Positions 26,216-36,200 of a stretch of 64,000 bases of DNA are shown here, in pieces. Origin of the DNA: Aquitalea magnusonii (GTDB lineage: Bacteria > Pseudomonadota > Gammaproteobacteria > Burkholderiales > Chromobacteriaceae); NCBI RefSeq assembly GCF_002217795.2, contig NZ_AP018823.1:1674001-1738000 (forward strand), in the 5' to 3' direction. The notes under the pieces were generated by a model that was given only the letters and a program-made list of their open reading frames with translations, searched no databases and had not been told where the DNA came from. How positions within the stretch are numbered: the first letter of the stretch is position 1; every line of letters starts with the position of its first letter. Both the position numbers and the translations under genes were made by a program.

Positions 26216-27682
26216 TCAGCCTGGAGTCGCGTCTCCCGCTTGATTGGAGGGCGCAATATCGGCGGGCTGAGGTGTCTCGTATTGGGGGGGCGGTTCGGGT
26301 GTGCCCTCGGCTGGCGGTGTAACCTTTGCTGTTTTGTGTTTTTTCTTCTTCTTTTTGGGATGCCCATGCGCTTTTTTGGGCTTGGGATGGGGTGCCGGCG
26401 CCGGCGCTGGTGCTTGTGTTGCGGCTGGCGTCTGTAACGATGAGAGCCAATTGGATAAGAAATGATAGCCAGGCACAACTGCGGAAACAAAGCCGGCAAG
26501 GATCAAGCCTGCAATGACCTGCCGACGGGTAGGGCGCCAGTGCTTGGGGGATACATGATGGCTGGTGGTCGGCGAGAGCACCAATGGTGGACGCTCAGGA
26601 CGTACGGGAGCGACGATGATGGGTGCAGGTGCAGGTGCAGGTGCAGGTGCAGGTGCAGGTGCAGGTGCAGGGCGAGGCGCTAGCTCTTGCTTTTCAACCT
26701 GAACGGGACTTGAGTCGAGGATGATTTTAGCAGGGATGTCTTGGAGTACTTCACGATCTCGCTCAGCCTGAATGGCTAATTTTGCCTCTTCCAGCGTGCA
26801 GGAAAAAAACTCGCGCCGATGATTCACGCGAGATGCTTTCAATAACTCATGGACCCGCTGTTCAGCATCAAATGCATGCTCGAAGCGAGCGAAAAAAGCA
26901 ACGTTAAAGCGCTGGGGTACGCCCCGGTAGTTACGGGATTTATGCTCCCAATGATACAAAGCATCGGCACGATTCTGAGGCTCCCAGCCGGTATAGCCAA
27001 TCTTCAGGAGAGGTGCATTCTGATAGTGGTAGACCTCGTTGGTGAGCACATAAACATAACCAGGAGTATCTGTTCGAGTATTTTCGGACCATGCTTTTCT
27101 TGCGGCCTCCTGCTCGGCAGCATCCGGCTCCTGCAAGGCCTCTGAGTCGACATCGTCGTCATCCTTGTCAGGCACTGGCGGTCGCTCGGCTCTATAGCTG
27201 ATATCTCCTTGGACCGCAGTCTTAACGGCAGCGATCGCCTCTTCAATGGTGCAGACAAAAAAATCCCGTTCGTCACTGTCAGGATTCAGGCGTTTGGTGT
27301 GCAAGGACTTGTGGGCTTGATGCATGGTCGCCCATGCCTTCCACACTATCTCCTGATATTTCACCTGGAATTCGAATGGCACCCCTGTGCTGTTGATCTG
27401 TGCCAGGCTCGCCACCATCGTGTTGGTGGTGTAACCAATCTTGAGGATGGGTACGCCGTTTTGATGATAGCCCGGGTTGGCCAGTACGTAGACATAGCCG
27501 GGTCTTTCAGGGATATCGGCATTGAACTTGCAAGCAGACCGATAGTAGTTGGAGCATCCAAAGAAAACGCGGCCATCTTGCTGGTTTCTGCGAAAGGTGA
27601 TTCGACCACTCATGCAATTGGGGCACCTATCATCTTCACGGTACCAGCGTCTCTTTGTAGCGATCTGGCTGTCACTGGGCAT
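26216..27682 (-). CDS. Dual T5orf172 (GIY-YIG-like) protein with zinc finger and membrane anchor
   Basis: 488 residues. Order: a topoisomerase-type C4 zinc finger (Cys20, Cys23, Cys43, Cys51); a first T5orf172 domain (about 60-155, PGYVYVLANPGYHQNGVPIL, KIGYTT, ERDFFVCTIEEA); an acidic linker; a second T5orf172 domain (about 208-310, GYVYVLTNEVYHYQNAPLLK, REFFSCTLEEA); an Ala-Pro repeat; one hydrophobic segment (about 395-412, VIAGLILAGFVSAVVPGYHF); and a Pro/Lys-rich tail with six lysines in a row. T5orf172 is a GIY-YIG superfamily nuclease domain of phages. Two copies plus a membrane anchor is unusual. It lies in the ICE-like block. Confidence 0.7.
   Translation of the reverse strand: MPSDSQIATKRRWYREDDRCPNCMSGRITFRRNQQDGRVFFGCSNYYRSACKFNADIPERPGYVYVLANPGYHQNGVPILKIGYTTNTMVASLAQINSTGVPFEFQVKYQEIVWKAWATMHQAHKSLHTKRLNPDSDERDFFVCTIEEAIAAVKTAVQGDISYRAERPPVPDKDDDDVDSEALQEPDAAEQEAARKAWSENTRTDTPGYVYVLTNEVYHYQNAPLLKIGYTGWEPQNRADALYHWEHKSRNYRGVPQRFNVAFFARFEHAFDAEQRVHELLKASRVNHRREFFSCTLEEAKLAIQAERDREVLQDIPAKIILDSSPVQVEKQELAPRPAPAPAPAPAPAPAPAPIIVAPVRPERPPLVLSPTTSHHVSPKHWRPTRRQVIAGLILAGFVSAVVPGYHFLSNWLSSLQTPAATQAPAPAPAPHPKPKKAHGHPKKKKKKHKTAKVTPPAEGTPEPPPQYETPQPADIAPSNQAGDATPG
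26622..26669. repeat. Hexamer tandem repeat (GGTGCA)x8
   Basis: Eight perfect copies of GGTGCA inside the T5orf172 gene, encoding an Ala-Pro linker on the minus strand. Because the unit is six bases, slippage changes only linker length and never the frame. Confidence 0.95.
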
Positions 27683-27738
27683 TGGAAATACGGAGGCAGG
27701 GCTAAAAGGCTAACCATACCTTGTTTAATGCTAAATGA

Positions 27739-28071
27739 TTAGTCTTCGTGGCTAATGGCTTGCCGGATACTGCGCATCGCTTCCAGCAGCGAGTTGGCCG
27801 ATAAGCGCTGCCAGACACCATCGGCACAGTTCAAACCATCACAAAGGCACTGCCATTGCTGTTCAGTGATAGTCATGGCATCGGCTTCCGCTAGGCACTG
27901 GCTCAACAGATCTACCATCACCAGTTTGGCCTGCAAGAGTTTGTTCGGGGGCGACTTGAACGACCGGACCGCGCCTTGCCAAGCTGTTTCGAGATAGCAG
28001 CCCAGTTCTCCGGCTTGATTGACCGTCATACGCTCATTTCGAGCAGCATCCAGCACCAAGTGTGCGCGCAA
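27739..28071 (-). CDS. Small hypothetical protein, uncertain 5' end
   Basis: Up to 110 residues from a TTG at 28071, or 96 from the ATG at 28029 (MTVNQAGELG). Helical, with WQGAVRSFKSPPNKLLQAKL and ITEQQWQCLCDGLNCADGVW. Just upstream on the same strand a ribosome-binding site and ATG at 28128 open a 17-codon frame (MPKLFITVPALRRTADH) that ends at the TAA before the TTG. This looks like either a short leader peptide or a gene whose 5' part has decayed. Family not recognised. Confidence 0.45.
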   Translation of the reverse strand: MRAHLVLDAARNERMTVNQAGELGCYLETAWQGAVRSFKSPPNKLLQAKLVMVDLLSQCLAEADAMTITEQQWQCLCDGLNCADGVWQRLSANSLLEAMRSIRQAISHED

Positions 28072-28509
28072 CGCTTAATGATCCGCCGTGCGGCGGAGGG
28101 CAGGAACGGTGATGAAGAGTTTGGGCATCTGTGTTCCTACCTGAAATGAAGAGCGATAAAGCCCTGCTTCGGGCAAAGAAGGGTTTTTGATTGAGTCAAG
28201 GTAATGGCGGATCACGGCACAACTCTAGTCCACCTTTTCTCCAAAGGTCAAACCAGATGAGGCATCAGACATTTGTCAGGATCTGTTGGTAAAAATGTTG
28301 CCATTTAACAACATTTCTGGATGTTTCCGTATTTCCACGTAGAGACACTTGCTGTGCCAGCCGCGGTGGGTATTTCAATTTTTTATTCTTTGCCCAGTCT
28401 GTTTTAACTGAGAGTGATTGGCATGTAGCTCACCGCGATCGCTTGACCCCCACATATCAATGTCATTTAAAATGTAAATTAATTAAAAAATATTAGTAAT
28501 AATTGACAA
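28072..28509. promoter_or_regulatory. AT-rich upstream region of the two-partner secretion locus
   Basis: The left part holds the hairpin 28161-28174 (GCCC/GGGC, preceded by GATAAA on the + strand) and the leader of the small minus-strand gene. From about 28370 the DNA becomes markedly AT-rich, ending in a stretch around 28460-28505 with almost no G or C. This probably contains the promoter of the secretion genes and is the kind of DNA that H-NS-type silencers bind. Exact -35 and -10 boxes cannot be fixed by eye. Confidence 0.5.
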
Positions 28510-30210
28510 ATGGTATTTCGTCCTCTGTACACCTGCAGCTTACTGCTAATAGTAAGCTTTTCCCCCCCTAACGCTATCGCCACCTCACTCTCTGATCAGG
28601 AGTTCCTTCGTCAGCAAGAACGGACCCGCAGCCTGCGCCAAGAGCAGGAGATCGCGCCCGATGTCCGCCTCCAGCAAGGTATGTCCGGTAGTGCAATGGA
28701 TCCCCTTCCTGCCAACGAATTTCCTTGTTTCCAGATTCAACAGCTCAAAGTGGTGGGGGATCAGGCTTCGGCATTCTCTTGGCTGCTCACCGCTGTGCAG
28801 GCTCATGACGGTGCCCTGGAGGGCCGCTGCCTGGGCCAGAAAGCTATCAGTCAGCTTCAGGATCGTATGCAAAACGCGTTGATTGGCCGCGGCTATGTAA
28901 CGTCACGCGTTTTGCTGGCACCGCAGGATATTTCCACAGGTGTACTGACCTTTACGTTTTTACCGGGCCGGATACAGCACATCCGTTTTGCCGACGGCAC
29001 CTCGCCGCGTGCCACGCTGTGGAACGCCATGCCAGCAAAAGAGGGCGACATTCTTAATGTTCGCGACATCGAGCAGGGCCTTGAGAACTTCAAGCGTACG
29101 CCCACCACGGATGCGGATATTCAGATCATGCCGGCAACAGGACCGGATGCCGCACCGAATCAGAGTGACCTGCAAATACAGTGGAAAGAGCGCATTCCTT
29201 ATCGGCTGACCCTGTCGGTTGACGACGGCGGTAGTCAGTCTACCGGGCTGTACCAAGGCAATGTCACCGTATCCGCCGACAACCTGTTGACCCTTAATGA
29301 TCTTTTCTACGCCTCCCACAACCAGTCCTTGGGCGGAGGGCAGTCCGGAGATCGGGGAAGTTGGAGCGACACGCTGCATTACAGCCTGCCAGTCGGCTAC
29401 TGGTTGCTGGGCATGACATTCAGCCATAACGAGTACCGCCAATCGGTTGCCGGGGCCTATCAGAGCTACATGTACCACGGCAAAAGCGAGAACAACGAGC
29501 TGTTACTTTCACGCGTGATCTATCGGGATGCCGTACGTAAGACGTCCATGACGCTCAAAGGGTGGCAACGAACCGCCAATAGCTACATTGATGATGCCGA
29601 AATTGACGTGCAACAGCGGCGGATGGCGGGATGGGAGTTCGGTTTGAGCCATCGGGAGTATCTGGGGGCCGCCACCCTGGATACCAATCTCAGATACCGC
29701 CAGGGCACGGGCGCGCTGCAATCCAAGCCCGCACCGGAAGAGGCCTTCAACGAAGGCACTTCCCGCATGCGCCTTTATCTGGCGGATGCCCAGTTAGAAG
29801 TGCCATTTCGTCTAGCTGGGGAATCTTTTCACGTGAATTCCAGCTTTCGTGGGCAATGGAACGATACCCCTTTGATTCCTCAGGATAGGTTTTCTATAGG
29901 CAGCCGCTATACCGTTCGCGGTTACAACGGCGAGAACCAGTTGAGTGCGGAAAGCGGCTGGTTTCTGCGCAACGATTTGGGTTGGTTCAAGGCCGGAATG
30001 GAGTTTTATCTGGGTTACGACTATGGCCGCGTGAGCGGGCCTTCTGCAGCCTTGTTGCAAGGGCAACGCCTAGCGGGTGGAACGCTAGGTGTTAGAGGCC
30101 AATGCTTCGGTGTGTCATACGACTTGTTTGTCAGCCAGCCTTTTGGCTATCCCGAGCATCTTAGAACCCCGCGCACTACGGGGGGGGTCAACCTCACTAC
30201 CAGCTTTTGA
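28510..30210 (+). CDS. Two-partner secretion transporter TpsB (ShlB/FhaC/CdiB family)
   Basis: 566 residues. Signal peptide about 1-25 (LLLIVSFSPPNAIA), then a helical plug region (SLSDQEFLRQQERTRSLRQE), a first POTRA domain (about 75-150, FPCFQIQQLKVVG, IGRGYVTSRVLLAPQD), a second POTRA (about 150-225), and a 16-strand barrel. The barrel has the FhaC secretion-motif region VRGYNGENQLSAESGWFLRN near residue 475. It exports the TpsA protein encoded 35 bases downstream across the outer membrane. The ribosome-binding site is weak, so the start could be slightly different. The gene is intact. Confidence 0.9.
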   Translation: MVFRPLYTCSLLLIVSFSPPNAIATSLSDQEFLRQQERTRSLRQEQEIAPDVRLQQGMSGSAMDPLPANEFPCFQIQQLKVVGDQASAFSWLLTAVQAHDGALEGRCLGQKAISQLQDRMQNALIGRGYVTSRVLLAPQDISTGVLTFTFLPGRIQHIRFADGTSPRATLWNAMPAKEGDILNVRDIEQGLENFKRTPTTDADIQIMPATGPDAAPNQSDLQIQWKERIPYRLTLSVDDGGSQSTGLYQGNVTVSADNLLTLNDLFYASHNQSLGGGQSGDRGSWSDTLHYSLPVGYWLLGMTFSHNEYRQSVAGAYQSYMYHGKSENNELLLSRVIYRDAVRKTSMTLKGWQRTANSYIDDAEIDVQQRRMAGWEFGLSHREYLGAATLDTNLRYRQGTGALQSKPAPEEAFNEGTSRMRLYLADAQLEVPFRLAGESFHVNSSFRGQWNDTPLIPQDRFSIGSRYTVRGYNGENQLSAESGWFLRNDLGWFKAGMEFYLGYDYGRVSGPSAALLQGQRLAGGTLGVRGQCFGVSYDLFVSQPFGYPEHLRTPRTTGGVNLTTSF

Positions 30211-30245
30211 ACTGACGCCTTATTCGAATTGTTTGGACCTTCATC

Positions 30246-33200
30246 ATGAATCAGCAGTGCTATCGTCTCGTTTTCAATGCCTTGCGCGCTATGCTCATGG
30301 CAGTACCTGAGATTGCCTCATCTGTAGCCGGACAGCGGGGCTTGAGAGTGCGATCCCAGTCATCGGCTACTTATTGGACGGTGCGCCCGCTGGTGGTCAC
30401 AATGTTGCTGTCGCTGGGACAGCCCGCCTTCGCACAGATTACTGCCGACCCCACCGCCCCGGCATCACAACGCCCTACGGTGTTGAATACGGCCAATGGC
30501 TCGGTGCAGATCAATATCCAGACCCCGACAACTGGTGGGATCTCGATGAATCAGTATAGCCAGTTCAATACCACCACGGCGGCAACAGTATTCAACAATA
30601 GCCGCGCCTCCGTACAAACACAAAGCGCGGGTTGGGTCAGCGGGAACCCTTGGCTAAGCACCGGTAATGCGCGGGTGATCGTCAACCAAGTCAACAGCCA
30701 GAACCCGTCAATCATCAAAGGAACTCTGGAGATCGCCGGCGCAAGAGCGGACCTTATTATCGCCAACCCGGCGGGCCTGGTATTTGATGGTGTCAGCGTA
30801 CTGAATGCCAGTCGTACTACTTTTGCCGCAGGCACTCCCGTTCTGTCTGGAGGTAGTCTTGAGGGGTATCGTGTTGGTTCGGGTATGGTCCAAGTCGTGG
30901 GGGCGGGCTGAACGACAACCAGAGCGACTACACCACGGTACTGGCGCGCGCCGTCGAGCTGAATGCCGGCTTATGGGCCAAGCAATTGAAAGTGGTTGTC
31001 GGCAGTAATTCCTTGACTGCGGATGGAGAAGTGTCGGGCAGCGTCACGTCGACGGGTACGGTGCCAGGCTATGCGCTGGACGTGGCGGCGTTGGGGGGCA
31101 TGTATGCCGGCAAGATCACTTTGCTGGCCACGGAACAGGGTGTAGGCGCACGCAATGCGGGCGAGCTTATTGCCCAGCAAGATGGCCTGACGCTGCAAGC
31201 CAATGGCTGGTTGGACAACAGCGGCAGGATTGCCAGCCAGGAGAGTGGTGCGTTGTCAGTCCAGACAACGGCCCTGAACAATAGCGGTACGCTGTCGTCA
31301 GCCAAGGACATGCAAGTGTCTACTGGTGCTCTGAACAATCAAGGTGTGATCAACGCGGGACGCCAAATTCAAGCACAAGCCTCTGACGTCAGCAATGCAG
31401 CGACGGGCATTGTCAGTGGACAGCGGCTCCAACTGGCTGCCAACACCTTGACCAATGCGGGCCAGTTACGACAAACCGGCAGCCAGGGACTAGCGCTGTC
31501 TGCTGGCAGCATGCAAAGCAGCGGCAATCTCGGCATGATTCCGGATTCTTCGGGCAGTGGTGGGACTGGGCAGTCTGGATCCAGCAGCACGGTCACCATG
31601 GATCTACCCGCCGTCACGCCGGGCGGTTCGTCGGCCGTTTCCACCGTACCCGTTGCGCCCGAGGTCCTGCCCGATGGAGAAATCACGGTAGCGGGCTTGT
31701 TAAGCAACCAGGGGAGTCTGCTTGCCAATGGCAGCATCGACCTGAGCAGCAGCCAAGGGCTGAGCAACTATGGCGCCATGGCGCTTCGTAACCTTCAGGT
31801 CCGTGGTGGTCAACTGGATAACACCGGTGGTAGTTTGAACGTAGCGTCTGCGCATATTCAAACCGATCGTATTCTGAATGTTGGCGGCAAACTGGCATCG
31901 AGCGGGCTCTTGCAATTGACCAGTGCCACACTGGACAACAGCCAGGGCCAGCTTGGCAGTCAGGGTGATGTCCAACTGCAAGCCGGTGCGATGAACAATC
32001 AGGCCGGTCAGGTCTACGCGGCTCAGCTGACAATCAACAGCGGTGCAGTGGACAACCGCCAGGGCAGTATCGTCGGCACGAATGTATCGGCCACCACCGG
32101 CGCGGTGAATAACCAGCAGGGGGTGATTGCGGCCAGCAATGCCTTGAGCCTCAACACGCAAGGTCAAAACTTGCTCAATACCGAAAGCGGCAGCGGGAAA
32201 GGGATACTGGCCGGCGGCAACATGACCTTGTCGACCGCCACACTGACCAATAGCAATGCCGGCCGGATTCAGGCCGCTGCTTTGACAGTACAGAGTGGAG
32301 AGCTGAGCAATACCGACTCCACCATTAGCGCCCAACAAGTGGACATTCACAGCGGCGCCTTGCTGAATCAACGAGGGGCCATTCAAGCCGCCCAATCCCT
32401 GTCCGTGGACACTCAGGGCGCACAGCTTCGCAATCTGGATAGCGGCGCGCAGGGTATGGTCAGCGGCGGACAACTTACGCTCAAGGCCGGTAGCCTGGAC
32501 AACGCGGCGGGCTACATCGGCAGCAAAACCGGTCTGCAGGTGACAGCTCAAAGCAGTGTCAGCAACCAGGGCCAGATGGTGAGCGAGGGGACGGCAAGCA
32601 TTAGCACCGGATCACTCGACAATCATCAAGGTAAATTGCAATCCGCTGGCGATTTGACGGTACAACTGAACCAGGGCGCGCTGAATAACCAGCAGGGTTT
32701 GCTGCAAAGTGGTCAGCATCTGGAGGTGACGGCTGGGGATGTTGACAACAGTGCCACTCGCAATACCCAGTTGGGCATACAGGCCGGCAGCCTGACGCTG
32801 CAGACCAATAGCCTGAATAATGCCCAGGGCAGCATCCTCACCAACTCGGCGGCACAGCTCGTATTGAGTGGTGCCACCAACAATGCCGGCGGACAGATCG
32901 CAGCAGGCGGTTCCATCAGCCTTGCAACGACCACGCTAAGCCAGGACGGCGGCAGCGTCGCCGCCAGCCAGGATTTGGCGCTGACCGCCAACGGCTTGAC
33001 CGGCGTCGGTTCACTGAGCGCAGGGCGAGACCTGAGCCTGTCCGTGCTGCAAGATCTCTCAGTGCAGGCAGATGTTCAGGCCGGCCACAATTTGAGCATC
33101 AGCACACCGGGGCGACTGGACAATCAGGCGGCAATACGCGCGGGCAATTCGGCTCAGTTGCAGGCCAATGATATTCATAATGCTGCCCAAGGTGAAATCA

Positions 33201-36200
33201 GTGCCAGCAACCTGACACTGACCGCCAATAGCCTGGTAGAGAACCGAGGCCTGATCGACGGCGGCACACTGTCGATAGAGTCCGGACAGCAAATTCTTAA
33301 TGCCGGCTCCGGCAGGATATACGGCGACAACATCCGCTTGTCTGCCACGCAGATCGATAACCTGCAGGAAAACGGCAAATCTGCCGTTATCGCCGGCAGG
33401 CAGAACCTGGCCATCGGCACCACCCGGCTCACCAATGGTGAAAACGCGTTGATCTACAGCGATGGTGCCATGGCAATTGGCGGTGTGGTAGATGCGAACG
33501 GAGTGGTCAGCGGCAGTGCGGCTTTGGTCGACAATCAGTCCGCTATCATTGAATCCAAGGGCAATATGGCGATCAGTGCCGACACTGTCCGTAATGAGCG
33601 GTTGCGGGTTGCCATTAGCCAACAGGCTAGCTTGGACGAGACCGTCAACATGAATCTGGCTGCCTGGCAAGGAAATGGCCACAATGGTGGTGATCTTCAT
33701 GCCTCAGCCAACTATCGCGCTTCCCAAATCTATTTTGTTGACCCCGCCGACATTGTCAGTAACGACCAGATAATCACACCGGATGGGAAGGTACTGGGTC
33801 GTGCGGTGGTCAAACTCAGCCCGCAAACCAGCAGTTTTTTCTTTGCTAATGGTCGTGGCTGGGGCATGACCGGAGAACGTTGGCGCATCAACATCGATCA
33901 GCCGAAAACCCAAACTATTTATTACACCCTGCGTCAGGATGGTGTGATCAATCCGGACCAAAGTCCTAACGGCTTTGACCCCTTTGCTCTGCTACATGGT
34001 CAGGGCGGCACAGGTGGAGCACCTTATTTTTCCTACCAGACTGATGCCGTAAGCTATGACACGCAGTACGGTAGCTGCAGTAGCAATTGCGTGTTGTTGA
34101 TCGGGCCCTATCAACTGACGGATCCAACACACACCATTGTCAACAGAACACAGAGCCCGACACAAGAGGCTTTGAACGAACGGTCTCGTGTAAGTCATCA
34201 CACGGCTATAGATGATGTATTGGCCAGCAATGCCGGTGCTGTTGCTTCCATTCGTGCCGGTGGCGATATGGTGTTGGAGCCAGGCCAGTTGCTCGACAAT
34301 CGCTATGGCCAGATCGCTGCGGGTGGAAATCTGCTGATTGACAGTGCCAGCAATGGTGTGGGCAGTAGCAAGGTGGTGAATACCGCAGCCACTCTGTATC
34401 GGGATCACCACTTTGATGTCACCAGTTATACCTACGCTGGTAGTGCATTTGCCAACCCGCAAGCCGATATCCGGGAAACCATCGGTAGCGTGGCCGCCAG
34501 CATCCAGGGGAATACCAGCCTGACGATCAACGCCGGTAGCGCTAACAACCTGGATCAGGGGCGCACCGGTCCCAATCCTTTGGCGGCACCGCAGCCTGGT
34601 AGCAATACTGTCAATGTCAGCGGATCCAGCAATGGTACGGTGATCGTGCAGCCCGGCTCCGGCGGCATCCCCGGAGCCATCATCACCAGTTCTCCCAATG
34701 TCCACTTGCCAAGCAACAGCTTGTTCAGCCTGTCGCCCAATGGCGTGGCGGCGCTGATACAGACCGACCCGGCCTTCACCAATCAGCAGCAATGGCTGGG
34801 GTCCGATTACTTGCTCAACGGGCTCAACGCAAATCCAGCCACCACCGCGAAACGCCTGGGTGATGGCTATTACGAGCAGCAACTGATTCGGGATCAGGTA
34901 GCACAACTCACTGGCCGTCGCTTCCTGACCGGTTATGCCAGCGATGAAGATCAATATCGTGCACTCATGGACAGTGGCAAAACCTTTGCGGCAGCCCATC
35001 AACTGGTGCCTGGGGTTGCGTTGACGCCCGAGCAGATGGCCCTGCTCACTAGTGATATTGTCTGGCTGGTTGCCCAGACAGTGACTTTGCCCAATGGACA
35101 GCACCAACAAGTATTGGTACCGCAGGTTTACGTAAAGATGCAGCCTGGCGACCTAGCGAACAACGGTGCGATTCTGGCTGCTGATCAGGTCAGGATCAAT
35201 CTCAACAAGAATCTGGATAATCAAGGGGCAATTGCCGGACGTCAGTTGCTGGCCGTCAATGCCGACACACTGGGTAATCTGAGCGGGCGATTGCAAGGCA
35301 AGGATGTTGCACTGAATGCTGTCACCGATATCAATAACCAGGGTGGCACGGTTCAGGCGGGCAACAGCCTGGCGATGACCGCCGGTCGGGATATCAATGT
35401 CGCTAGCACCACCTTCAGCCAACAGCAGGGTAGTGGCAATACGATGCTGCAACAAACGACGGTTGATCGGGTTGCAGGTTTGTATGTAGATGGCGGTGCC
35501 GGACAAATGTTGGTTTCGGCAGGGCAAAACCTGACCCTATCCGGGGCCCAATTGCAAAACCAAGCAAAAGGGGGGAGTACCCTGCTGCAGGCTGGCCAGG
35601 ATGTCGCCATCAATACAGTAGATACCTCTCAGCAACACAACCTGTTCTGGGATGGCGGCAACTGGTCTCAAAGTGCCGCCACAGATCAGGCAGGCAGTAC
35701 CATTCATACACAAGGCGATCTGGCGGTAGTGGCTGGTCGCGACATCCGGGCCGTAGCAGCGGATCTTTCTAGCGATAAAGGGCAAGTCCTGTTGCAGGCT
35801 GGCCAGAACATTGCTCTGGACAGCGGCCAACAAACACGTACGGTTGACTGGCAGGGTCACCATACGGAAAAAGGCATCTTTTCCAGTAAGACCATCGACG
35901 AGCGCTATCACGACCAACAAACTACCGCCAAAGGTAGTAGCGTGTCCGGTACGACCGTCAAAGCAGTTGCCGGTGGAGACATGACGTTGACCGGCAGTCA
36001 GGTGGTCAGCGATCAAGGCACCTTGCTGCAAGCGGGTGGCAATCTGACGCTCAAGGAAGCCCGCTCCACTGACGAGTACATCAACCATCACGTTGAGAAA
36101 AAATCCGGCCTGATGGGTAGTGGCGGCTTTGGCATCACCATCGGCAGCCGCGAACAGGGCCAGGATGGCAGCACCAAAGTGACCCAGGCCACCGGGAGCA

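Noticed and set aside
26622-26669. Hexamer repeat as an on/off phase-variation switch
   Set aside because: A six-base unit cannot change the reading frame; only linker length can vary.
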